From positions 1 through 64,000 of the forward strand of contig NZ_JBFAIU010000001.1 of NCBI RefSeq assembly GCF_040654855.1: 64,000 nt of DNA. Direction: 5' to 3'. Both the position numbers and the translations under genes were made by a program. This document shows positions 53,106 through 60,848 of this stretch, in pieces (the first letter of the stretch is position 1; every line of letters starts with the position of its first letter). The notes under the pieces are model-generated. The model was not told the DNA's origin. It did not search any database and saw nothing but the letters and a program-made list of their open reading frames with translations. This stretch comes from Asanoa sp040654855. Lineage in GTDB: Bacteria; Actinomycetota; Actinomycetes; Mycobacteriales; Micromonosporaceae.

Positions 53106-53183
53106 AACTCCCCCTTCAGCCTGCAATGCTCGGCAGCGGTGTGTCCGTCGAGGGTCTAACCGGCTGAGGGTCGGGAGTGTTGC

Positions 53184-53777
53184 GTGCCGGATTTATCGCA
53201 TAGTGGGTCGACGAAGGCTGACATGCGGGCAGCGGTGCTCGCGGAACGCCGGTCGCTGACCCCGCAGACGTTGGCGGCGAACGCCGCGGCATTGACCGCG
53301 GTGCTCACCGAGCTGGTTCGGGCGGGGACGCCGCGGGTGGTCTGCGCATACGTGCCGGTCGGCAGCGAGCCGGGCGGTGCCGAGCTGGCGGCGGCGCTGT
53401 GGGAGGCGCTGCCGGGGCCGGCCGAGCTGCTGTTGCCCGTGCTCCGGCCCGACAACGACCTGGACTGGGCCCGCTACGCGGGCACGCTGGTGCCGGCGGG
53501 GCGTGGGCTGCGGGAGCCGCCCGGCGAGCGGCTGGGAGTCGGCGCCGTGGCCGGCGCCGAGCTGATCGTGGCGCCGGCGCTGGCCGTCGACCGGAGGGGG
53601 ATGCGGCTCGGGCGGGGCGGCGGCTCGTACGACCGGGCGCTGGCCCGGGTGCCCGCCGGTGTGCCGGTGGTCGCGCTGCTGCACGACGGGGAGCTGGTCG
53701 ACCGGGTGCCGGAGGCGGCACACGACCAGCGCGTGACCGGGGTGATCACCCCGGCGACCGGTCTGACGAGGCTCTAG
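53184..53777 (+). CDS. 5-formyltetrahydrofolate cyclo-ligase family protein
   Basis: A 197-residue ATP-dependent enzyme returning 5-formyl-THF to the folate pool. The N-terminal MRAAVLAERRSLTP and the phosphate loop RRGMRLGRGGGSYDRAL are diagnostic. GTG start. It is divergent from the GGDEF gene, and its stop overlaps the converging fmdB-type stop by 4 bp. The same neighbourhood (Rv0992c next to Rv0991c and galU) occurs in mycobacteria. Confidence 0.92.
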   Translation: MPDLSHSGSTKADMRAAVLAERRSLTPQTLAANAAALTAVLTELVRAGTPRVVCAYVPVGSEPGGAELAAALWEALPGPAELLLPVLRPDNDLDWARYAGTLVPAGRGLREPPGERLGVGAVAGAELIVAPALAVDRRGMRLGRGGGSYDRALARVPAGVPVVALLHDGELVDRVPEAAHDQRVTGVITPATGLTRL

Positions 53778-54082
53778 GAGGAAGCGGAAGGCGTCGTGCT
53801 CGCGGCCTTGGCCGGCTCGGCCTTCGGCTTGGACTCGGTCTTCGACTCGGTCTTGGTCTCGGTCTTCGCCTCGGACTTGACCTTGGTGTCGCCGCCCGTG
53901 GCGCCGTTGCGCGAGTCGGTGCGGTAGAAGCCGGAGCCCTTGAAGACGACGCCGACGGAGTTGAAGACCTTACGCAGGCGACCCTCGCACTCCGGGCACA
54001 CGGTCAGCGGCTCGTCGGCGAACGACTGGACCGCCTCGAGGTTGTGTCCGCACTCGGTGCAGGCGTACTGGTAGGTCGGCAC
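53774..54082 (-). CDS. FmdB family zinc-ribbon protein (Ruc/Rv0991c-like chaperone)
   Basis: A 102-residue protein: an N-terminal zinc ribbon (YQYACTECGHNLEAVQSF, TVCPECEG) and a disordered Lys/Glu/Thr/Ser-rich tail with KTETKTESKTESK repeats. Mycobacterial Rv0991c (Ruc) has the same layout and is a redox-regulated chaperone. GTG 54082 with GGAGG 5 nt upstream. A CIRCE element lies 25 bp upstream, indicating HrcA control, as reported for Rv0991c. Oxidation of the four cysteines would release zinc and activate it. Confidence 0.88.
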   Translation of the reverse strand: MPTYQYACTECGHNLEAVQSFADEPLTVCPECEGRLRKVFNSVGVVFKGSGFYRTDSRNGATGGDTKVKSEAKTETKTESKTESKPKAEPAKAASTTPSASS

Positions 54083-54106
54083 GGCTTCCTCCGGATCTTG
54101 CGAGTC

Positions 54107-54133
54107 TTGGCACTCAGCCTATCCGAGTGCTAA
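54107..54133. promoter_or_regulatory. CIRCE element (HrcA operator)
   Basis: TTGGCACTC-N9-GAGTGCTAA matches the CIRCE consensus TTAGCACTC-N9-GAGTGCTAA with one substitution. It lies between the 57-residue gene and the FmdB/Ruc gene and should place the latter under heat-shock repressor HrcA. Confidence 0.85.
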
Positions 54134-54171
54134 TAGTGCGGCATCGGACGCGGCTTCGTCCAGCGACAACA

Positions 54172-54345
54172 TCAACCCCAGTGCGGGGGCCGGTCTTCCC
54201 AGAGGCGATCGTCGTTGGTGTCGGATCGCTCACCCCAGCCCCGGTCGGTGTCGTCCGACGTCTGCTCGGGGAGGACGGACTCGTCGCCGCTGAGGTCGAC
54301 GGGACGGTCGTCATCTGCTGCGACGGGCGGTTCCACGCGGTTCAC
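54172..54345 (-). CDS. 57-residue acidic protein ending RPPHWG, leaderless
   Basis: A short gene starting at GTG 54345: MNRVEPPVAADDDRPVDLSG, then an acidic stretch and the C-terminus DRGWGERS...DDRLWEDRPPHWG. Short acidic proteins ending RGWG...RPPHW(G/D) recur in actinobacteria and are unstudied to my knowledge. TACGCT lies 6 nt before the GTG, so the transcript is probably leaderless. It is divergent from the gene at 54385 and upstream of the FmdB/Ruc gene. Confidence 0.75.
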   Translation of the reverse strand: MNRVEPPVAADDDRPVDLSGDESVLPEQTSDDTDRGWGERSDTNDDRLWEDRPPHWG

Positions 54346-54384
54346 GCACGCAGCGTACCCGCGCGTTCGGTAGCGTCGTTCGGC

Positions 54385-54693
54385 GTGACGTACGACGACG
54401 CCTCCTGGCAGCGTCCCGGACCGGGCAGCGAACCGCCCGCACCGGAGCGCACCGGGGAGGCCGTGCCCCCGACGGGCTACGCGGGTCCGCCGCCCACGCA
54501 GCAGCCGCCGGCAGGGTGGCGGCCGCCCACCTATCTGCAGCCGCCACCACCCCGCCAGCTCGCGCCGCAGGACATCGACAAGATCGAGGCGCAGGAGAAG
54601 GACGCCCGGACGCTCACCTACGGCGTCGGCCTGGTCGCCGCCGCCGTGATGGTCGTGCTGTCCTGCCTGCTCTGCTCGCGGGTGCTCTTCTAG
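54385..54693 (+). CDS. Pro-rich tail-anchored membrane protein
   Basis: A 102-residue protein. The first ~65 residues are Pro/Ala/Gly-rich (PPTQQPPAGWRPPTYLQPPP); then come LAPQDIDKIEAQEKDARTLT and one C-terminal transmembrane helix ending LCSRVLF. The GTG 54385 start has TAGCGT ~8 nt upstream and is probably leaderless; the frame is open to 54127 but that overlaps the divergent gene and the CIRCE region. Function unknown. Confidence 0.6.
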   Translation: MTYDDASWQRPGPGSEPPAPERTGEAVPPTGYAGPPPTQQPPAGWRPPTYLQPPPPRQLAPQDIDKIEAQEKDARTLTYGVGLVAAAVMVVLSCLLCSRVLF

Positions 54694-54699
54694 TTCCAG

Positions 54700-55185
54700 C
54701 TAGGGGACGGCGCCTTCCCAGACGGCGTGTGCGCCGCTGTCGCCGGTGAGGAAGACGTAGATCGCGGTCACGACGGCCAGCGCGATGACCACGACGCTGA
54801 GCGCCAGGGTGACCCCGATCGGGAAGTGCGGCGCCCGCCGGCTGCCGCTCGTGATGAACAGCATGAGCAACGTCACGACGCCCAGGGCGAGCGTGAACCA
54901 CCAGGTCTTGTCGCCGTAGCTCTGGTGCTGGTTGACCTTGTCGAGGATCTCCTGGGAGAAGCCGGCGGCGACCAGGCGGTCGCGCAGGTTCTCGCCGGAC
55001 GCCTTGGCGAACCAGGCGGCGATGGGGGAGATCACCGCGAGGGCCAGGACCGCCCACCCGATCTTGCCGCGGAAGCGCGGGACCACCGCGTACACGACCG
55101 CGCCGAGGCACAGCAGGGGGATGAACACCACGGCCGCGTGGATGATCAGGGGATGGGCCGGTATGCCCAGAATGTTGTTCAGCAT
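54700..55185 (-). CDS. DUF2231 family membrane protein
   Basis: A 161-residue protein with four membrane segments; it begins LNNILGIPAHPLIIHAAVVF, where the PxHPxxxH-like start is the DUF2231 signature and may bind a metal or haem. GGAGG lies 4-5 nt before ATG 55185. The frame is open far upstream without similarity. It is divergent from the fur-type gene across 156 bp, which is a plausible shared regulatory region. Confidence 0.82.
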   Translation of the reverse strand: MLNNILGIPAHPLIIHAAVVFIPLLCLGAVVYAVVPRFRGKIGWAVLALAVISPIAAWFAKASGENLRDRLVAAGFSQEILDKVNQHQSYGDKTWWFTLALGVVTLLMLFITSGSRRAPHFPIGVTLALSVVVIALAVVTAIYVFLTGDSGAHAVWEGAVP

Positions 55186-55341
55186 GCGGCCTCCTGAGGA
55201 TTGCGATGTCAGCGTACGGCGCTGAACAGTCCTTACGAACGGGACACGTGAGGCGGACGCGCTTCGGTTCATCGCTTGATCGAAATGCGGCTGAACTCGT
55301 CGTATCTTGAACGTTTCCAGGTTGCGTGCTTCCATTGCGGC

Positions 55342-55782
55342 ATGTCGGAGTCGGCGGAGGAGCGTGGCGCGGGCCTGCTGCGATCCCGTGGCATGCGGGT
55401 GACGCGGCCGCGGCTCGCCGTGCTCGACGTGTTGGCCGGCGGCGGTCACCTCGAGGTCGACGAGATCGCCACGGCGGTGCGCGCGCGGCTCGACTCGGTG
55501 TCCACGCAGGCGGTGTACGACGTCCTCGGCGCGCTCTCCCGGGCCGGCCTGGCCCGGCGGATCGAGCCGGCCGGCAGCCCGGCGCGGTTCGAGGCGCGCA
55601 CCGGCGACAACCACCACCACGTGGTCTGCCGGGCCTGCGGCGCGATCGACGACGTCGACTGCGTGCACGGTTCGGCACCCTGCCTCGACCCGACCGGCAC
55701 ACACGGCTTCGTGGTCGACGAGGCCGAAGTGACGTTCTGGGGCCTTTGCCCGGCATGCCTCGCCCGCAAGGCCGACGACTGA
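55342..55782 (+). CDS. Fur family transcriptional regulator
   Basis: A 147-residue Fur-like repressor. The winged helix has GMRVTRPRLAVLDVLA and DSVSTQAVYDVLGALSRAGL; the metal part has NHHHVVCRACGAIDDVDC and CPACLARK, giving two Cys-X2-Cys pairs for structural zinc. It resembles actinobacterial FurA/CatR, which usually precede a catalase gene; no catalase follows here. The next gene encodes an MpaB-type oxygenase on the same strand. Confidence 0.9.
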   Translation: MSESAEERGAGLLRSRGMRVTRPRLAVLDVLAGGGHLEVDEIATAVRARLDSVSTQAVYDVLGALSRAGLARRIEPAGSPARFEARTGDNHHHVVCRACGAIDDVDCVHGSAPCLDPTGTHGFVVDEAEVTFWGLCPACLARKADD

Positions 55783-55807
55783 AAGCTCCCGTGGCAGGCT
55801 TGGCCAC

Positions 55808-56650
55808 ATGGCGGATCTGGGGTTGTTCGGGCCTGGCACGGTGACCTGGCGGGTGCACGCCGAGCCCATCCTGTTCGTCGGCGGACTGCGGTCGCTCTAC
55901 CTGCAGGCACTGCATCCCCGGGCGATGGCCGGGGTGGCGCAGAACTCGCACTACAAGGCCGACCCGTGGGGCCGGCTGGTGCGCACCTCGATCTACGTCG
56001 CGACCGCCGTGTACGGAACCACCGCCGAGGCGCAGGAGGCCGGCCGCCGGCTGCGCGCGCTGCACGCCCGGATGACCGCGCGGGACCCGTTCACCGGCGA
56101 GGTGTTCCGGATCGACGAGCCGGAGCTGCTGCGCTGGGTGCACGTCGCCGAGGTCGAGTCGTTCATCACGACCGCCCGCCAGGCCGGGGTGCCGCTGACG
56201 GACGCCGAGGTCGACACGTACTACGACGAGCAGCGCCGGGTCGCCGCGCTGGCGGGCCTGGACCCGGCGTCCGTGCCCGGGTCGGCGGCCGAGGTCGAGG
56301 CCTACTACGAGGCGATGCAGCCGCAGCTGCGGGTGACCCGCGACTCGGCCGAGGCCCTGGTCTTCCTCACGGCGCCGCCGGTGCCGTGGAAGCTCAACCC
56401 CGCGGTGCGGCTCGGCCTCGAGCTGGGCGGGCCGCGGCTGCTCTACCTCGGCGTCGCCTCGACCGCCCTCGGCCTGCTGCCGACCTGGGCGCGGCGCCTG
56501 TACGGCGGGTTCGGCCTGCCGGTCGAGGGTTTCACCGCGGGCCTGTCGGTGCGCGCCCTGCGGGCGACCTTGGCGGCGCTGCCCCGCCGCTACGTGGAGG
56601 GCCCGATCTACAAGGGCGCGATGGCCCGCGCCGCCGCGGCCGCGCGCTAG
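55808..56650 (+). CDS. Oxygenase MpaB family protein (DUF2236)
   Basis: A 280-residue protein of the MpaB/rubber-oxygenase (Lcp-like) family. It starts GPGTVTWRVHAEPILFVGG, has LQALHPRAMAGVAQNSHYKADPWGRLVRT (read in part), and the helical core conserved in actinobacterial DUF2236 proteins. Lcp homologues bind haem b; the conserved His in LHPRAMAGVAQ is the family's putative axial ligand. It begins 25 bp after the fur gene, so iron- or peroxide-dependent co-expression is plausible. Confidence 0.85.
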   Translation: MADLGLFGPGTVTWRVHAEPILFVGGLRSLYLQALHPRAMAGVAQNSHYKADPWGRLVRTSIYVATAVYGTTAEAQEAGRRLRALHARMTARDPFTGEVFRIDEPELLRWVHVAEVESFITTARQAGVPLTDAEVDTYYDEQRRVAALAGLDPASVPGSAAEVEAYYEAMQPQLRVTRDSAEALVFLTAPPVPWKLNPAVRLGLELGGPRLLYLGVASTALGLLPTWARRLYGGFGLPVEGFTAGLSVRALRATLAALPRRYVEGPIYKGAMARAAAAAR

Positions 56651-57489
56651 ACGTAGGCCGCGGCCAGCTCCGTCAGCTCTGGGTCGGCGCGACCGGCGAT
56701 CACCCGGACCGTGCCCGCGACGATGTCGGCGACCTGGACCCTGGGGTCGTCGTTGGAGTCGACCAGCGTGAACCCGACCAGGTCGGGCGCGGCGGCCGTC
56801 AGCCAGGCGACCCGCGCCGGGGTGAGCGTGCTCTGGAAGTCGTGGGTGATCCGCACCCGCCCCCAGTGGCCGACCGTGTGCACGATCGCGGGCGCCAGCA
56901 GGTCGACGGGCGCGAACGCCGGCGGATCGCTGCGGCGGCGCTCGAGAAAATCGTCGGCCCGGGCGCGGCTCTTGGCGAGCAGGGCCAGCGTCTCGTCGGC
57001 AGCCGGCGGGACGCCGGTGCGGCGCAGGTCGTCGATCGACCAGAACAGCGCGTCGGCGGCGGTCGGGTCGAGGGGCTCCCGGGTGCGCAGCAGGGCGTTG
57101 CCCGCCACCAGGAAGCGGCGCCAGCGCGGCTCGTCGGTGACCGGCAGGGTCGCGGCCCGCTCGGGTGCGTCGATCAGCTGGCCGAGCACCTGGCGCAGCA
57201 GGAACCGCGGCTTGTCGACGAGCAGGACGTGGGCCCGGCCGTGCACCGGGCCGTCCGGGCCGAGCAACCAGACCAGGACGGCGCGGTGCTTCTCACGGAG
57301 GAGATGGTTGGCCTTGTACTCGGTGGCCGGCGAGCGGATCCGTGCCCGCAGCTCGGCCATGCAGTCGGCGGCGGCCTCCCAGGTCAGGTGGACGCTGCCG
57401 TGCGCGAAGACCGTGGTCGGGGACGAGACGAGCTGCTGGCCCTCATAGCCGGACTCGTCGCAGGCGATGTCGAGGGGTTCCGCCGCCAC
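56647..57489 (-). CDS. DUF3800-like protein
   Basis: A 280-residue protein. LDIACDESGYEGQ near the start and VQVADIVAGTVRVIAG near the end resemble the two acidic motifs of DUF3800, a proposed RNase H-like nuclease fold often found near defence genes. The middle is divergent. GTG 57489 has GGGAGG 8 nt upstream; the frame is open to 57786 but without a site. It converges with MpaB, overlapping by 4 bp. No defence neighbours are present. Confidence 0.6.
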   Translation of the reverse strand: MAAEPLDIACDESGYEGQQLVSSPTTVFAHGSVHLTWEAAADCMAELRARIRSPATEYKANHLLREKHRAVLVWLLGPDGPVHGRAHVLLVDKPRFLLRQVLGQLIDAPERAATLPVTDEPRWRRFLVAGNALLRTREPLDPTAADALFWSIDDLRRTGVPPAADETLALLAKSRARADDFLERRRSDPPAFAPVDLLAPAIVHTVGHWGRVRITHDFQSTLTPARVAWLTAAAPDLVGFTLVDSNDDPRVQVADIVAGTVRVIAGRADPELTELAAAYV

Positions 57490-57512
57490 CCGGCCACCCT
57501 CCCACGGTTGGG

Positions 57513-57749
57513 TCAACCGGTGACAGCGTTTTTCCTGGCCTGCCGCCGAGCCAGCAACGTGGCGAAGATGATCAATGCGATGACGCCCGGCCCACAGTGG
57601 ACGGCCAGCACCCCGGCGAGGCTGGGCCCACCCCAGTCGGCCTGATACGTCGAGGGGTCGTTGAAGTCGATGACGAACGGCTCGACCGCCGCCCGCCCGA
57701 TCAGATAGATCCCCAACCCGATCCCGATAACCGCCAGCACCTTCTTCAT
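57513..57749 (-). CDS. Small two-span membrane protein
   Basis: A 78-residue protein with a first helix MKKVLAVIGIGLGIYLIGRA, a short periplasmic loop (FVIDFNDPSTYQADWGGPS) and a second helix followed by LARRQARKN. GGAGG sits close to ATG 57749. It lies 23 bp upstream of the DUF3800-like gene on the same strand. Not recognised. Confidence 0.65.
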   Translation of the reverse strand: MKKVLAVIGIGLGIYLIGRAAVEPFVIDFNDPSTYQADWGGPSLAGVLAVHCGPGVIALIIFATLLARRQARKNAVTG

Positions 57750-57864
57750 GCCCTCCAGCCTGGTCGGACGGGCCGCGCTGCTCCATCCGGCCAGCCGCCC
57801 GACCGTGGTGCGGTTAGCCGCACCAGAGATGGGTATCAACGTCCGCGGCGAAGGCGGTGGGCCC

Positions 57865-60018
57865 ATGATCGGGATTCGGATGGTCGTCACGACGGTGGCG
57901 GGGCTGGCGCTGGTCGCCACCTCCGCGGTGCCGGCGGTCGCCGCCACGGCGGCGCCCGGCGCCCCCGGGGTCGACGAACAGTTCCTGCCGGCCGACAAGT
58001 CCGGCTTCGGCACGTCGACCACGCTGGGCAGCAAGGTCTGGCTGACCGTGCAGAAGGAGGGCGGGCTCGGGGAGCTCTACTACCCGGACCTCAGCACGCC
58101 GAGCGCGCGCACGCTCGACTTCGTCGTCGCCGACGGGCGCGGGCACGCCGTCCGGGCCAAGGCGGCCAGGACCGTCCAGACCGACCCGCGCAGCCTGTCG
58201 TACCGCCAGGTGTTCGACGGGCACGGCTGGCGGCTCACCGCCGACTACACCACCGACCCGGCCCGGGCCAGCGTGCTCGTGGACGTGCGGTTCACGGCGT
58301 CGCGTTCGCACGCGCTCTACGCGGTCTACGACCCGGCGCTGTCCAACTCCCGCGGCGACGACACGGGCCGCACCGTCGACCGGACCCTGGTCGCCAGCGA
58401 CGCGACGAGCGCGAGCGCGTTCGCCGCCGACCCGCCGTTCACGGCCACGTCCAACGGCTTCCGCGGCACCAGCGACGGCTGGACCGACCTCCTCGCCGAC
58501 GGCCGGCTCGACGGCCGCTACGACGAGGCCGGCGCCGGCAACCTCGTGCAGACCGCGAACACCGGGTTGACCGGGTCACACGGGCGGCAGCACGCGACCC
58601 TGGCGATCTCCTTCGGCGGCAACCCGAGCGCGGCGGGCGCGACGGCGGACGCCTCCCTGCGCGCCGGATACGGCCGCGCCGCGGCGGCGTACGCCCGGGG
58701 CTGGCACGACTACCTGCGCGCGGGCAAGCGCACCCCCGACTCGTTGCGGGGCCGCGACCAGCGGACCCTCTACGACGTCTCCGTCATGGTGCTCGCCGCC
58801 AGCGAGGACAAGACCCACCGCGGCGCGTACGTCGCCTCGCCGTCGATGCCGTGGATCTGGGGAAAGGACGACCCGTCCGGCCCGTACCACCTGGTGTGGT
58901 CGCGTGACCTCTACCAGATCGCGACCGCGCTGATCGCGGCCGGCGACACCGCCGGCGCCAACCGGTCGCTCGACTACCTCTTCGACGTGCAGCAGAAGCC
59001 GGACGGCTCGTTCCCGCAGAACTCGCGGGTCGACGGCACCCCGGTGTGGACCGGCCTGCAGCTCGACGAGGTCGCCCTGCCGATCGTGCTCGCGCACCAG
59101 CTGGGCCGCACGGACCGGTGGTCGCAGGTCAAGAAGGCGGCGGACTTCCTGCTCTCCTTCGAACAGGACGGCAACCGGGCGCCGTGGTCACCGCAGGACC
59201 GCTGGGAGAACCAGTCGGGCTACTCGCCCGCGACGATCGCCGCCGAGATCGCCGGCCTGGTCTGCGCCGCCGACATGGCGAAGGCCAACGGCGACAGCGC
59301 GTCGGCCGCGCGCTATCTGGCAACGGCGGACGACTGGCAGGCCCGGGTCAAGTCGTGGACGGTCACCACGACCGGCCCGTACTCCGCGGGCCCCTACTTC
59401 CTGCGGCTCACCAAGGACGGCAACCCGAACGCGGGCACGACCTACACCATCGGCGACAGTGGCCCGGCAGACGTCGACCAGCGGCGGGTCGTCGACCCCA
59501 GCTTCCTCGACCTCGTGCGCCTCGGTGTGCTCCCGCCCGACGACCCGGCGGTGGTCAACACCCTCGGCGTGATCGACGCGCAGCTCAAGACCGGGCGTTA
59601 CTACCACCGCGCCTCGTTCGACGGGTACGGCGAGAAGGTCGACGGGAGCCAGTGGGAGTTCGGGCTCCCCGACGGCTCCCGGATCACCCGAGGCCGGGCG
59701 TGGCCGCTGCTCAACGGCGAGCGCGGTGAGTACCAGATCGCCGCAGGGCAGGTCGGCGCCGCCCGCCGGCAGATCGACGCCATGGCGGACGCGGCCGGCC
59801 CGGGCGCGATGCTGCCGGAGCAGGTCTGGGACGACCAGCCGCCGGCCGGCACCGCGGGCTTCAAACCGGGCACGCCGACGTTCTCGGCGACGCCCCTGGC
59901 CTGGACGCACGCGGGCTACCTCCGCCTGGCGGCGAACGTGGCGGCCGGCCGGGTGCTGGAGCAGCCGGCGATCGTGGCCGAGCGTTACGCGAGCCCGGCG
60001 CAGACCGTGCGGAGGTAG
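57865..60018 (+). CDS. Secreted glycoside hydrolase family 15 (glucoamylase/glucodextranase-like)
   Basis: A 717-residue exported enzyme. A Sec signal peptide (residues ~1-27, ending AVPAVA) precedes an N-terminal beta-sandwich domain (~35-290) and the (alpha/alpha)6 GH15 domain. WSRDLYQIATALI and DGSFPQNSRVDG line the cleft; DRWENQSGYSP contains the general acid Glu and AMLPEQVWD the general base. Likely releases glucose from alpha-glucans or dextrins. ATG 57865 gives the clean signal peptide; ATG 57829 is possible. Its 3' end overlaps the converging isomerase gene by 34 bp. Confidence 0.9.
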   Translation: MIGIRMVVTTVAGLALVATSAVPAVAATAAPGAPGVDEQFLPADKSGFGTSTTLGSKVWLTVQKEGGLGELYYPDLSTPSARTLDFVVADGRGHAVRAKAARTVQTDPRSLSYRQVFDGHGWRLTADYTTDPARASVLVDVRFTASRSHALYAVYDPALSNSRGDDTGRTVDRTLVASDATSASAFAADPPFTATSNGFRGTSDGWTDLLADGRLDGRYDEAGAGNLVQTANTGLTGSHGRQHATLAISFGGNPSAAGATADASLRAGYGRAAAAYARGWHDYLRAGKRTPDSLRGRDQRTLYDVSVMVLAASEDKTHRGAYVASPSMPWIWGKDDPSGPYHLVWSRDLYQIATALIAAGDTAGANRSLDYLFDVQQKPDGSFPQNSRVDGTPVWTGLQLDEVALPIVLAHQLGRTDRWSQVKKAADFLLSFEQDGNRAPWSPQDRWENQSGYSPATIAAEIAGLVCAADMAKANGDSASAARYLATADDWQARVKSWTVTTTGPYSAGPYFLRLTKDGNPNAGTTYTIGDSGPADVDQRRVVDPSFLDLVRLGVLPPDDPAVVNTLGVIDAQLKTGRYYHRASFDGYGEKVDGSQWEFGLPDGSRITRGRAWPLLNGERGEYQIAAGQVGAARRQIDAMADAAGPGAMLPEQVWDDQPPAGTAGFKPGTPTFSATPLAWTHAGYLRLAANVAAGRVLEQPAIVAERYASPAQTVRR

Positions 60019-60845
60019 CGGAGACCGTTGGTGGCCAGGGCATCCTGGGATTCGGCGAACGGGCGCCAGATCGACGCGGCCACCGCGATCGACTCGTTCT
60101 CGCCCGTGAACGACTCGATGCAGATCGGGCCCCGGTAGCCGGTGTCCGCCAGCGCACGCAGCCAGCGCGGCCAGTCGATGTGGTCGTCGCCGGGCGCGCC
60201 GCGGTCGCTGCCGCTCACCTGCACGTGCACCAGGCGCGGGCCGGCGGCGGTCACCGCCGCGTACGGGTCGGACTCCTCGATGTTCATGTGGTAGCTGTCG
60301 AGCATGATGCCGACGCTGCGCGGCAGCCCGTCGATCGCCTCCAGCGTCTGCGCCACCGTGTTGACCACCGACGTCTCGTAGCGGTTGAGCGCCTCCAGGC
60401 CGATCCGGACCCCGCGCGTGCCGGCGTAGTCGGCCACGGGCGCGAGCGCGGCCCGCAACGACGCGTAGCAGGCCGCCCGTTCCGCCGGCAGCATCCGCCA
60501 GACCCGGCCGACCGAGGCGTACGCCGGGCCGCAGACGCTGGGCGCGCCCAGGACCACCGCCGCGTCCACAAGGGAGCATAGGTAGTCCTGGGTCGCGCGT
60601 ACCGTCGCCCGATCGGTGTTGACCAGGTCACGGCCCGGCGGCGTGACCGAGAGAACCGCGGCGGCGGTCAGGCCGTGGTCGGCCAGCAGGTCGCGCGTGC
60701 GCGGCGCCGACCAGTCGCCGGGGTTCTCCACCGGGATCTCGATCGCGTCGAAGCCCCAGGCGGCGATGCGTGGCACGAGCGTCGCCAGCGCGTCGTCGGT
60801 GACCGGGGACGTCCAGATCCAGGGGTTGGCACCGATCTCGAACAC
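59985..60845 (-). CDS. Sugar phosphate isomerase/epimerase family TIM-barrel protein
   Basis: A 286-residue xylose-isomerase-like barrel of the ketose 3-epimerase type. It begins MFEIGANPWIWTSPVTDDAL; the metal ligands are Glu in GLEALNRYET, Asp in MLDSYHMNIEE, His in VHVQVSGSDRG and Glu in CIESF, all present. GTG 60845. It follows the sugar-binding protein gene by 3 bp and so processes the sugar brought in by that importer; the sugar is not identifiable from sequence. Confidence 0.87.
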   Translation of the reverse strand: MFEIGANPWIWTSPVTDDALATLVPRIAAWGFDAIEIPVENPGDWSAPRTRDLLADHGLTAAAVLSVTPPGRDLVNTDRATVRATQDYLCSLVDAAVVLGAPSVCGPAYASVGRVWRMLPAERAACYASLRAALAPVADYAGTRGVRIGLEALNRYETSVVNTVAQTLEAIDGLPRSVGIMLDSYHMNIEESDPYAAVTAAGPRLVHVQVSGSDRGAPGDDHIDWPRWLRALADTGYRGPICIESFTGENESIAVAASIWRPFAESQDALATNGLRYLRTVCAGLA

Positions 60846-60848
60846 GGT

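Noticed and set aside
54114..54314. A 66-codon minus-strand frame rich in Ser/Thr/Arg
   Set aside because: It covers the CIRCE element, and another frame at 54172-54345 has a leaderless promoter and a recognisable actinobacterial C-terminus.
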